Below, one piece after another: positions 1 through 7,656 of a stretch of DNA of 64,000 nucleotides. The position numbers and the translations under genes are program-made. Source of the DNA: Clostridium sp. MD294. GTDB taxonomy: Bacteria > Bacillota > Clostridia > Lachnospirales > Anaerotignaceae. The stretch's first letter is position 1; every line of letters starts with the position of its first letter. The notes beneath the pieces are model-generated. The model saw only the letters and a list, made by a program, of their open reading frames with translations, made no database searches and was not told the origin of the DNA. Location: NCBI RefSeq assembly GCF_000364165.2, contig NZ_CP097810.1:1862130-1926129 (forward strand), written 5' to 3'.

Positions 1-486
1 TCTATTGTATATCATTATAATGGCACAAAAGCAAAAGAGGATTTAAAAATACAAGAAAAGATAAATAATAGAGTAGGTATCAAAATAAATTTAAAAATTG
101 GAGAAGAAAAAATTCAAACTTTAAACATAGAATATGACATTGAAAAATATCAACAAGCTATAAAGGACTTTGAAGAATTTATAAAAGGTAAGGAGTATTG
201 GATAGAAAATGTGATAATAGAAGGGTTTTTATCTCATCGCTTTCCTTTCTTCATAAACGGTGGCTTATGGAGAAATTATTGTGCTATGGCAACGATATAT
301 AGTCTATTTTTATTTATGTGGACGTGTTGCTTAGAAAAAGATAGTACAGAAGAGGATTTTATATATTATACTTCTGAATTTTCAAAATCACTATTTAATA
401 ATCCAACTCATACGACAAAATTAGAAGAACGCTTAAATCAAACAGAAAGTGAAACATTGGGACATATGGCAGCACTCGTATTATAA
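1..486 (+). CDS. Partial C-terminal part of a FliB-like lysine-N-methylase (tentative)
   Basis: The frame is open from the first base of the window to a TAA at 484-486, so 161 codons of a gene that begins upstream are visible. The C-terminal half has the pattern ENVIIEGFLSHRFPF, a hydrophobic tyrosine-rich helix, then an acidic stretch and a terminal helix. This resembles the end of clostridial FliB-type flagellin lysine-N-methylases as I remember them. The cysteine-rich N-terminal part of that family would lie outside the window, so the assignment rests on weak tail similarity. The product could be another hypothetical protein. No terminator follows; the next gene starts 82 bp downstream. 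Confidence 0.4.
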   Translation, partial: SIVYHYNGTKAKEDLKIQEKINNRVGIKINLKIGEEKIQTLNIEYDIEKYQQAIKDFEEFIKGKEYWIENVIIEGFLSHRFPFFINGGLWRNYCAMATIYSLFLFMWTCCLEKDSTEEDFIYYTSEFSKSLFNNPTHTTKLEERLNQTESETLGHMAALVL

Positions 487-515
487 AAAAATTTTTTACA
501 TTTATGCACATTTTT

Positions 516-543
516 TTGGTACTAGCATAGTATGTACTATAAA
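516..543 (+). promoter_or_regulatory. Candidate sigma-A promoter of the Cys/Gly-rich gene
   Basis: TTGGTA at 516-521 and TATAAA at 538-543 are separated by 16 bp, about 25 bp upstream of the start codon at 569. The -35 is imperfect, so this is a reading by eye only. Confidence 0.35.
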
Positions 544-568
544 TCAAATTTGAAAGGGGAACAAAAAA

Positions 569-829
569 ATGTGTGGATGTAATGGATGTAATAACTGTGG
601 TTGTGGAGGTTGCGGCTGTGGTTGCTGCGATTGTGGAGGTTGCTGTGGTAGTGCTTATTTAGATGCTTGGTATGATTATTGGAATAGCCAAAGCTGTGGC
701 AATAACAGTAACAACAATGGCTGCGGTTGTGGTCACAACGGTAACAATAATGGTTGTGGCTATAACAGTAACAGTAACAGCAATAACAACGGTGGCTGCG
801 GCTGCAACAATGGTTGCGGTTGTAACTAA
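569..829 (+). CDS. Cys/Gly/Asn-rich small protein, function unknown
   Basis: The product is 86 residues of very low complexity. Residues 1-27 are almost only Cys and Gly in CGC and CC arrangements. A short Tyr/Trp/Ala block (about 28-40) follows, then Asn-Gly-Cys repeats to the end. An AAAGGGG ribosome site lies 9 bp before the ATG, and a strong terminator follows, so it looks like a real monocistronic gene. Cysteine density suggests metal binding or disulphide cross-linking, for instance in a spore or surface layer, but no family is recognised. The repetitive GGT/TGT/AAC codons also open other frames on both strands; these are shadows. Confidence 0.7.
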   Translation: MCGCNGCNNCGCGGCGCGCCDCGGCCGSAYLDAWYDYWNSQSCGNNSNNNGCGCGHNGNNNGCGYNSNSNSNNNGGCGCNNGCGCN

Positions 830-835
830 ACACAA

Positions 836-867
836 AAAAAGAGGGCAGTCGAAAGACTGCCTTTTTT
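836..867 (+). terminator. Rho-independent terminator after the Cys-rich gene
   Basis: A 7-bp stem GGCAGTC/GACTGCC with a GAAA tetraloop (844-861) is followed by six T residues. The A-rich 5' flank could let it also serve the convergent Crp/Fnr gene, whose stop codon lies within the T run. Confidence 0.85.
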
Positions 868-1549
868 ACATAGAATGTTCATTGATATTTTTGAGTATTT
901 TAAAATTTTTTTTGTTTGCCTCAATGAGTCCTATATGACATAATTTACTGATTTCAACAGACAAACCACTTCTATCTACCTCAAGATAGTCAGCAAGCTC
1001 TTGCCTATTGTATGGAATTTCAAAACTATTACTATTGTGTTTTTTAGCTTGAAGTAATAAATATGCTATCAATTTTTCTTTTGTAGAACGCTTAGAAGTG
1101 ATTTCAATTTTTTGATGAAACATGATGTTTTTCATTGCAACAATTTTCATAATGTTATATATGATATGACGGTGAAATATACAAGCATTGCTACAAGAGT
1201 GTAATATACGTAAACAGTCTATAAAAAGAATTTCTGTGACAGTAGATGCAACAACATCTACAGGTATTGATATTATGCCAGCACAAGCAAAAGACTCTCC
1301 AAACAATTCAGAAGGCTTTACATCTGTTACAATATTTCTATTTCCAAAATAATCTATTTGTATAATTTGCACAGCACCAGAAAGAACAATTCCGATATAT
1401 TTTGCAGCTTCTCCCTCTGCTATGATGGTTTCTTTTTTTTGAAAGGAAACTACTTTTGCATCAAGACAATGAAGCATCGTTGTGATGTCGTTTTCTGTAA
1501 TATTGTAAAATAATGGACATTTTTTTAGTACTTCAATATAATTTTTCAT
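866..1549 (-). CDS. Crp/Fnr-family transcriptional regulator
   Basis: A cyclic-nucleotide-binding-like beta-barrel (about residues 10-120) is followed by a dimerisation helix and a winged helix near the C-terminus (residues about 165-215, containing NRQELADYLEVDRSGLSVEI). The start at 1549 (MKNYIEV) is preferred over an in-frame Met 10 codons upstream because AAAGGA lies 8 bp before it; this gives 227 residues. The gene is divergent from a 4Fe-4S protein, an arrangement seen in clostridia for redox or nitrosative-stress regulators that control hcp-type genes; no hcp is present here. The sensor ligand cannot be told from sequence. A 16-bp palindrome abuts its ribosome site, suggesting autoregulation. 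Confidence 0.9.
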   Translation of the reverse strand: MKNYIEVLKKCPLFYNITENDITTMLHCLDAKVVSFQKKETIIAEGEAAKYIGIVLSGAVQIIQIDYFGNRNIVTDVKPSELFGESFACAGIISIPVDVVASTVTEILFIDCLRILHSCSNACIFHRHIIYNIMKIVAMKNIMFHQKIEITSKRSTKEKLIAYLLLQAKKHNSNSFEIPYNRQELADYLEVDRSGLSVEISKLCHIGLIEANKKNFKILKNINEHSM

Positions 1550-1562
1550 AAAATTTTTCCTT

Positions 1563-1578
1563 TGTTGAAATTTCAACA
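1563..1578. promoter_or_regulatory. 16-bp perfect palindrome at the Crp/Fnr gene leader
   Basis: TGTTGAAATTTCAACA is a perfect dyad directly upstream of the ribosome site of the regulator and just downstream of its predicted transcription start. It could be an operator for the regulator itself. Confidence 0.5.
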
Positions 1579-1592
1579 TACTTTTTGATTGT

Positions 1593-1621
1593 ATTATACT
1601 AGAATACTATCAAAAGGTCAA
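1593..1621 (-). promoter_or_regulatory. Sigma-A promoter of the Crp/Fnr gene
   Basis: Read on the - strand, TTGACC (1616-1621) and TATAAT (1593-1598) are 17 bp apart, placing the start near 1586. A TTTTGAT/ATCAAAA dyad (1583-1589 and 1609-1615) spans the same divergent region. Confidence 0.65.
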
Positions 1622-1660
1622 TCAAATGAAATATAAAAAAAGAAAAGGTAGTGAAATAAT

Positions 1661-2356
1661 ATGATTAGAAAAATTATTAAAATTGATGAACAAAAATGTA
1701 ATGGTTGTGGTGCTTGTGCTGTAGCTTGTCATGAAGGTGCTATTGAAATGATAAATGGCAAGGCAAAACTTACTCGAGAAGATTATTGTGATGGTATTGG
1801 TGACTGTTTACCAAATTGTCCTACAAATGCAATTTCATTTGAACAAAGAGAAGCTCCTGCTTATAATGAGAAGGCTGTTATGGCAGCAAAACAACAAAAA
1901 CAATTTAAAGGGTGTTCTGGAGTACAAGCAAAAACAATTTTACACCAAAATACAGAATATAATACAGTAACAAATGAAATAGTAAGCCAACTTTCACAAT
2001 GGCCTATACAAATAAAATTAGTACCTGTCAATGCAGATTATTTTGAAGGAGCAAATTTATTAGTTGCAGCAGATTGTACTGCATATGCTTATGCAAATTT
2101 TCATAATAAATTTATGCGTAGTCACATTACATTAATTGCTTGTACAAAATTGGATAATTGTGACTATTCTGAAAAATTAACACAAATTATTACACAAAAT
2201 AATATTAAAAGTATTACAATAACTCGTATGGAAGTACCTTGTTGTGGAGGTATTGAAAATGCAGTGAAGCATGCTTTGCAATGTAGTGGAAAATCAATAC
2301 CATGTAATGTAATAACTATTTCTACAAATGGAATGATAAAAAATGAAAGTAAATGA
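1661..2356 (+). CDS. 4Fe-4S dicluster ferredoxin-domain protein
   Basis: The N-terminal 65 residues hold two iron-sulphur motifs: CNGCGACAVACHEGAI (about 13-28), and a second set with a degenerate spacing ending in CLPNCPTNAI. The remaining 165 residues have further cysteines (VAADCTAYAYANFHNKF, VPCCGG near the end). The product is a cytoplasmic electron-transfer protein, probably acting with an unlinked reductase. It is divergently transcribed from the Crp/Fnr regulator and likely controlled by it. The start is an ATG behind AAAAGGTAG. A terminator directly follows. The C-terminal region is conserved in similar clostridial proteins, but its role is not known to me. Confidence 0.85.
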   Translation: MIRKIIKIDEQKCNGCGACAVACHEGAIEMINGKAKLTREDYCDGIGDCLPNCPTNAISFEQREAPAYNEKAVMAAKQQKQFKGCSGVQAKTILHQNTEYNTVTNEIVSQLSQWPIQIKLVPVNADYFEGANLLVAADCTAYAYANFHNKFMRSHITLIACTKLDNCDYSEKLTQIITQNNIKSITITRMEVPCCGGIENAVKHALQCSGKSIPCNVITISTNGMIKNESK

Positions 2357-2361
2357 GTATT

Positions 2362-2385
2362 AGCCGCTGAAATAGCGGCTTTTTT
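2362..2385 (+). terminator. Rho-independent terminator
   Basis: The stem AGCCGCT/AGCGGCT (2362-2380) with loop GAAAT runs into seven T residues, 6 bp after the ferredoxin gene. Confidence 0.85.
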
Positions 2386-2504
2386 ATATAGTGGTTTGAT
2401 TTACTTATAACAAACAATGTTTTATAAAATATAAATAATGAATATATTTTACAAGACTTTTCAATATAAGAAATGTAAAATGTTTGTGGTAAGGGGGAAA
2501 ATAA

Positions 2505-3335
2505 ATGAAAACAGTAGTTTATGATAAACAACTGCATATAGAAGCATATTATTTTGAGGGTATTCGTCAATCATTTCCTAGTCATTTTCATAAATATTAT
2601 GTCATTGGTTTTATTGAAAATGGACAACGTTATTTGTGTTGCAAAAATAGAGAATATATTGTCAAAAAAGGAGATATTGTATTATTTCATACAGAAGAAA
2701 ATCATTCTTGTATGCAAAGTGGTGAAGATACATTATGTTATAGAGGATTTCATATTCACAATAATGTTATGCTTTATTTAACAGAAAAAATAACAAATAA
2801 AAAAGAATTACCTCAATTTTCTCAAAATGTAATTCATAATGAAGAAATTGCTTATTATTTCATTACATTACATAAAATGATAATGAATGGTACAATGAAT
2901 TTTGTAAAAGAGGAATTTTTACTGTTATTATTTACTGCACTGATACAAAATTATGGAGAGCCTTTTCAAAATAATACATTAGAATGTAGAAAAGAAATTG
3001 AAAAAGTATGTGAATTTATACAAAGCCATTATACAGAACATATTTGTTTGGAACAAATTTGTCATTATGCCAAAATTAGCAAATCAACACTAATTAGAGC
3101 ATTTACAAAACAAAAAGGAATTACACCTTATCGTTATTTAGAAAACATTCGTATTAATGAAGCCAAAAAACTTTTGTCAGAAGGAGTATGCCCTATTGAT
3201 GCTGCAATACAAATGGGATTTTCAGACCAAAGTCATTTTACAAATTATTTTAGTAGTTTTATAGGAATTTCTCCAGGTGTTTATCGTGATATTTTTTATA
3301 ATAAAAATAAAAATTTAGAAGGAGTAAAACAATGA
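2505..3335 (+). CDS. AraC-family transcriptional regulator
   Basis: The 276-residue product has an N-terminal cupin-like AraC ligand-binding domain (about 10-110, with SFPSHFHKYYVIGFI and a GDIVLFHTEENHSC segment) and two C-terminal helix-turn-helix motifs (about 170-265, SKSTLIRAFTKQKGITPYRYL and QMGFSDQSHFTNYFSSFIG). TAAGGGGG precedes the ATG by 8 bp. It overlaps the following DUF2000 gene by 4 bp (ATGA), so the two are translationally coupled. The ligand is unknown. Confidence 0.92.
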   Translation: MKTVVYDKQLHIEAYYFEGIRQSFPSHFHKYYVIGFIENGQRYLCCKNREYIVKKGDIVLFHTEENHSCMQSGEDTLCYRGFHIHNNVMLYLTEKITNKKELPQFSQNVIHNEEIAYYFITLHKMIMNGTMNFVKEEFLLLLFTALIQNYGEPFQNNTLECRKEIEKVCEFIQSHYTEHICLEQICHYAKISKSTLIRAFTKQKGITPYRYLENIRINEAKKLLSEGVCPIDAAIQMGFSDQSHFTNYFSSFIGISPGVYRDIFYNKNKNLEGVKQ

Positions 3336-3754
3336 ATTTACAATATGAAAAATGTGTTATGATAATTGATGGACAGTTACCAATAGGAATAATAGCAAAT
3401 ACTGCTGCTATTATGGGCATTACTTTAGGTAAAAATATACCTGAAGTGGTAGGGAATGATGTTTATGATAAAACAGGTAATAAACATTTAGGAATTATAA
3501 CATTTCCTATACCCATATTAAAGGGAGATATACAAACAATAAAGACAATACGACAAAAACTGTATCAACCAGAATATTCTGATTTAACTGTAGTTGATTT
3601 TTCTGATGTGGCACAGATGTGTAATAGTTATACTGAATTTATAATAAAAATAAAATCTGTTGCTGAAGCGGAATTAAATTATATTGGTATTGCATTATGT
3701 GGAAAGAAAAGGAAAATAAATAAATTAACAGCAAATATAGCATTACTAAAATAA
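3332..3754 (+). CDS. DUF2000 family protein
   Basis: This 140-residue protein has the features of DUF2000: an N-terminal strand with a KCVMIIDGQLPIGIIANTAA motif, then GKNIPEVVGNDV and a FPIPILKGD turn. The fold is reported as peptidyl-tRNA-hydrolase-like, but no activity is established. The 4-bp overlap with the AraC gene and the AGAAGGAG ribosome site inside that gene mark a two-gene operon, which is a common pairing. The function is probably linked to whatever the AraC protein senses. Confidence 0.8.
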   Translation: MNLQYEKCVMIIDGQLPIGIIANTAAIMGITLGKNIPEVVGNDVYDKTGNKHLGIITFPIPILKGDIQTIKTIRQKLYQPEYSDLTVVDFSDVAQMCNSYTEFIIKIKSVAEAELNYIGIALCGKKRKINKLTANIALLK

Positions 3755-3815
3755 ATATCAAAAAAAATTGGCTATGCACAAATTGTAATATGCTATCATT
3801 TATAGTAAATATAGT

Positions 3816-3888
3816 AAAAAGATTTTTTATTATTATTTTTTAGAATGGTTTTTATCATTTTTGAAATAATAATGAAAAGTCTTTTTTT
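3816..3888 (+). terminator. Long stem-loop terminator
   Basis: An AT-rich arm at 3816-3841 pairs with 3863-3888; mismatches at two places are T opposite G, i.e. wobble pairs in RNA. The 3' arm ends in seven T residues. It separates the DUF2000 gene from the P-type ATPase. Confidence 0.55.
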
Positions 3889-3938
3889 ATCATATTTTAA
3901 ATAAAGAGTATCTGTATAAAGTGATAAGGAGGAAAAAT

Positions 3939-6533
3939 ATGCAAAAATATTATAATTTGCCATTACAAAAAGTATTAGAAAATGTAGAAAGTTCAGAAAA
4001 AGGATTAACACAACAACAAGCACAGCAAAGGTTACATAAATATGGTAAAAATGTATTGCAGGAAGCAAAAAAGAAAAGCACATTTGTCATATTTTTGGAA
4101 CAATTTAAAGATTTCCTTGTTATAATATTAATTGTAGCAGCATTGATTTCTTTATTTTTGGCAGATGCAGAAAGTGCCATTGTAATATTTGTTGTGATTA
4201 CATTAAATGCAATATTAGGTACTATACAACATATTAAAGCAGAGCAATCACTAGAAAGTTTAAAAGCACTTTCTTCCCCTTATGTAAAAGTATTGAGAGA
4301 TGGACAAAAAGTAACAATACCTTCACAAGAGGTTACAATAGGAGATGTTGTTTTTTTAGAGGCAGGAGATTTTATTAGTGCTGATGGTAGAATATTGGAG
4401 AATTTTAGTATAAAAGTAAATGAGAGTTCTTTAACAGGAGAGTCTGTCAGTGTAGAAAAAGAAATGATAGAATTATCACAAGAAGTACCTATTGGCGATA
4501 GAAAAAATATGGTATTTTCAGGCAGTTTTGTAACATATGGTAGAGCAAGTTATATTGTAACGAATGTTGGTATGGAAACAGAAATCGGAAAAGTAGCACA
4601 ATTATTAAAAAATACACAGGAAAAGAAAACACCTTTACAGCAAAATTTAGATAATTTTGGAAAAAAACTTTCTATTATTATACTAATAGTATGTGCAATA
4701 TTATTTTTTGCTAACATTGCAAAAGGAGGAAATGTAGTAGATGCTTTTTTATTTGCAGTAGCACTTGCTGTAGCAGCAATACCAGAAGCATTAGGTTCTA
4801 TTGTAACAATAGTACTTTCATTAGGAACGCAAAAAATGGCAAAAGAAAATGCTATTGTAAGAAAACTACCTGCTGTAGAGGGCTTAGGAAGTGTTTCTGT
4901 TATCTGTTCTGATAAAACGGGTACATTAACACAAAATAAAATGACAGTACAAAAATATTGTGTCAATCATGCTATTGTGGAAAAGCAGTCTATTGATATG
5001 ACAAAACAAACAGATAAAAAATTGATATTAATGAGTGTTTTATGTAATGATGCAAGTATAAATGATGGTCAGGAAATAGGTGACCCTACAGAAGTGGCAC
5101 TCATACAGTTTGCTAAAAAGTGTAATTTAGAATATCAACAAATTAGACAACAATATAAAAGATTACTTGAAATTCCTTTTGACTCTGATAGAAAATTGAT
5201 GTCTACTGTACACCAAATAGAAGGAAAATATATTATGGTAACAAAAGGAGCTGTAGATGTATTATTAGATAGAGTAGTTTCTATAGAAAAAGATGATGAA
5301 ATTACAGCATTTACACAAAAAGATAAACAAAAAGTAATACAAATCAATAAAACATTTTCAGAAAATGGTTTAAGAGTATTGGCATTTGCCTATAAAGAAT
5401 TGCAAAAATTAGAATTAGAAGAAGAAAATAATTATACTTTTTTGGGACTAATAGCTATGATAGACCCACCAAGACAGGAGAGCAAAATTGCAGTAGCAGA
5501 ATGTATAAAAGCAGGTATTCGCCCTGTTATGATTACAGGTGACCATAAAGTAACTGCATCAGCAATTGCAAAACAAATAGGAATATTAACAGAAGGAAAA
5601 AAAGCAGTAGATGGTGCAGAAATTGATACCATGACAGAAAAAGAACTTGATAATTTTGTAGAAGAAGTTTCTGTTTATGCTAGAGTTTCACCAGAACATA
5701 AAATTAGAATTGTAAAAGCATGGCAAAAAAAAGGAAATGTTGTAGCAATGACAGGTGATGGTGTAAATGACGCTCCAGCATTAAAACAGGCAGATATTGG
5801 TGTAGCAATGGGTATTACAGGCTCTGAAGTGGCAAAAGATGCTTCTTCTATGGTACTAACAGATGATAATTTTGCTACTATAGTAAAAGCAGTTGAAAAT
5901 GGCAGAAATTTGTATCAAAATATTAAAAATGCAATACAATTTTTGCTTTCTGGAAATACAGCAGGTATATTAGCTGTATTGTATGCGTATTTAGTAGGAT
6001 TAAATGTACCTTTTGCTCCAGTACATTTACTTTTTATTAATTTACTTACAGATAGTTTACCAGCGATTGCATTAGGAGTAGAACCTCATAATAAAAACGT
6101 AATGAATGAAAAACCTCGTTCTATCAATACGCCTATTATGACAAAATCATTTTTAAAAGATGTAGTATTACAAGGCTTAGTGATAGCAGTATTTACTATG
6201 ACAGCATATTATATTGGTAATAGACAAGGCGGTGCAGCTCTTGCTAGTACAATGGCTTTTGCAACACTCTGTTTATCTCGTTTGTTTCATGGTTTTAGCT
6301 GTAAATCTAAAAAAGCGGTATTGTTAACAAAAAGGCTTTTTGACAATTTATATCTATGGGGAGCGTTTTTTATTGGTTTTATACTTTTAAATGTTGTGCT
6401 TTTGCTTCCAGCATTAAAAACATTTTTTGTAGTAACATCAGTCAATATTACAATGCTGCTGACGATATATGCTTTATCTTTTGGTTCTATGATAGCTATA
6501 CAATTATTTAAAAAATACCCCTCTTTTTGGTAA
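3939..6533 (+). CDS. P-type calcium-transporting ATPase (P2A-like)
   Basis: The 864-residue product shows a complete P-type ATPase: an N-terminal cation ATPase domain, TGES actuator loop (LTGESVSVEK, about 165), M4 motif IPEALGSIV, phosphorylation site SDKTGTLTQNKM, hinge TGDGVNDAP, and M5-M6 with NLLTDSLPAIALG. About ten membrane helices are present. The M4 PEAL motif resembles Listeria LMCA1-type Ca2+ pumps rather than PEGL of SERCA. It probably exports Ca2+ from the cytoplasm. The ATG at 3939 is chosen because AAGGAGG lies 6 bp upstream; a GTG 18 bp earlier has no ribosome site. The terminator overlaps the stop codon. Confidence 0.92.
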   Translation: MQKYYNLPLQKVLENVESSEKGLTQQQAQQRLHKYGKNVLQEAKKKSTFVIFLEQFKDFLVIILIVAALISLFLADAESAIVIFVVITLNAILGTIQHIKAEQSLESLKALSSPYVKVLRDGQKVTIPSQEVTIGDVVFLEAGDFISADGRILENFSIKVNESSLTGESVSVEKEMIELSQEVPIGDRKNMVFSGSFVTYGRASYIVTNVGMETEIGKVAQLLKNTQEKKTPLQQNLDNFGKKLSIIILIVCAILFFANIAKGGNVVDAFLFAVALAVAAIPEALGSIVTIVLSLGTQKMAKENAIVRKLPAVEGLGSVSVICSDKTGTLTQNKMTVQKYCVNHAIVEKQSIDMTKQTDKKLILMSVLCNDASINDGQEIGDPTEVALIQFAKKCNLEYQQIRQQYKRLLEIPFDSDRKLMSTVHQIEGKYIMVTKGAVDVLLDRVVSIEKDDEITAFTQKDKQKVIQINKTFSENGLRVLAFAYKELQKLELEEENNYTFLGLIAMIDPPRQESKIAVAECIKAGIRPVMITGDHKVTASAIAKQIGILTEGKKAVDGAEIDTMTEKELDNFVEEVSVYARVSPEHKIRIVKAWQKKGNVVAMTGDGVNDAPALKQADIGVAMGITGSEVAKDASSMVLTDDNFATIVKAVENGRNLYQNIKNAIQFLLSGNTAGILAVLYAYLVGLNVPFAPVHLLFINLLTDSLPAIALGVEPHNKNVMNEKPRSINTPIMTKSFLKDVVLQGLVIAVFTMTAYYIGNRQGGAALASTMAFATLCLSRLFHGFSCKSKKAVLLTKRLFDNLYLWGAFFIGFILLNVVLLLPALKTFFVVTSVNITMLLTIYALSFGSMIAIQLFKKYPSFW

Positions 6534-6550
6534 AAGGGGGGTATTTTTTT
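6511..6550. terminator. Bidirectional terminator between convergent genes
   Basis: AAAAATACCCC (6511-6521) pairs with GGGGTATTTTT, with A and T runs on both sides. It includes the ATPase stop codon and ends at the stop codon of the convergent lytic transglycosylase, serving both. Confidence 0.8.
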
Positions 6551-7422
6551 TATATGTTATTTTCAGTATCATACATTGTTTGAAAACGATTTCCCAATAA
6601 ATTGGCATTACTATTTGATAAATTAGAAATATCATAATAAGAAGGTGAATTATTGAGAATATAATTGTAATTTTTTAAATAGTCGTTTTGGCTGAATAAG
6701 CTATCTTTTTTGCTATTGTTGTCATAATCCATATCACTAATAGAACTCAACAAAGAGGCACTCATATCATTTTTTAAAGACTCTATAAATAATAAATAAT
6801 CTTCTTGTGTCAATTCTTTAAAATTTAATATAGATTGCTCAATTTGGCTTTGTAATGAAGTATTTGCTGGATTTGTTGTATTTGTTCTGTTAACGGTCTG
6901 ATTTTGACCAATAGTATAATTGCCAGCAGTAAGCGTTTCACCAGCATAAGCCATTACTTTTTTTACATAATTTTGTGTTTCTTTAAAAGGAGGGATACCT
7001 CCATATTTTTGAACGTTACCACTACCAGCATTATAAGCTGCTAAAGCTAATTTTGTATTACCATCATAACGGTCTAACATTTGTTTTATGTATTTTGCAC
7101 CGCCCATAATGTTTTGCTCTGCATCAAAAGAGTTTGTAACACCTAATGATTTTGCAGTAGCAGGCATAAGCTGCATAACACCTTGTGCACCTGCACTAGA
7201 AACAGCATTTGGATTAAAATTAGACTCTGCTTTTCCTATTGCTTTTAATAAACTAACTGGTACATCATATTTTTCAGAGGCTTTTTGAAATATTGCGTCT
7301 AAAGAAGTAGAAGCAGTATTTTGAAGTGTATCTGAAAAAGAAACAGAAGTATTACTTAAAACAGGCGTTGTTTTATTATTATTTTGCAATGAATGTAAAT
7401 CAATTGTATTAAACTCTAACAT
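6550..7422 (-). CDS. Lytic transglycosylase, SLT domain
   Basis: The 290-residue protein carries an SLT/goose-lysozyme-like domain at about 35-145. The catalytic Glu is in IGKAESNFNPNAVS, followed by GAQGVMQLMPATA and ALAAYNAGSGNV, the normal signature. The enzyme cleaves peptidoglycan between MurNAc and GlcNAc. No signal peptide is visible (MLEFNTIDLHSL), so export may use a non-Sec route such as the flagellar system, as for some flagellum-associated SLT proteins. The C-terminal 140 residues are Asn/Ser-rich and unassigned. AGGAGG lies 6 bp before the start. Confidence 0.9.
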   Translation of the reverse strand: MLEFNTIDLHSLQNNNKTTPVLSNTSVSFSDTLQNTASTSLDAIFQKASEKYDVPVSLLKAIGKAESNFNPNAVSSAGAQGVMQLMPATAKSLGVTNSFDAEQNIMGGAKYIKQMLDRYDGNTKLALAAYNAGSGNVQKYGGIPPFKETQNYVKKVMAYAGETLTAGNYTIGQNQTVNRTNTTNPANTSLQSQIEQSILNFKELTQEDYLLFIESLKNDMSASLLSSISDMDYDNNSKKDSLFSQNDYLKNYNYILNNSPSYYDISNLSNSNANLLGNRFQTMYDTENNI

Positions 7423-7656
7423 ATTTTTCCTCCTAATACTTTAATAGAATTAATATTATTTTACTACTTTTAAGAGTATTTTACAATATAATATGTACAT
7501 AGTTAAATCAATTATTACAAATGAAATATATCTTGTCAATGGTTTTTATATTTTGTACAAAATAATGAAATGGTAAAGCAGTTGAAAATGAAATAAATAA
7601 CAATTATAATGACAACAGAGAGATAAAAACTGTGTTTTGTGTTAAGGGGGGATAGT

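Noticed and set aside
537-938. Additional genes overlapping the Cys-rich gene on both strands
   Set aside because: They arise from the GGT/TGT/AAC repeats, lack ribosome sites and run through the terminator.
7440-7656. Fluoride riboswitch before the ClC gene
   Set aside because: The conserved GGNGATGG-type core and its pseudoknot partner could not be found.
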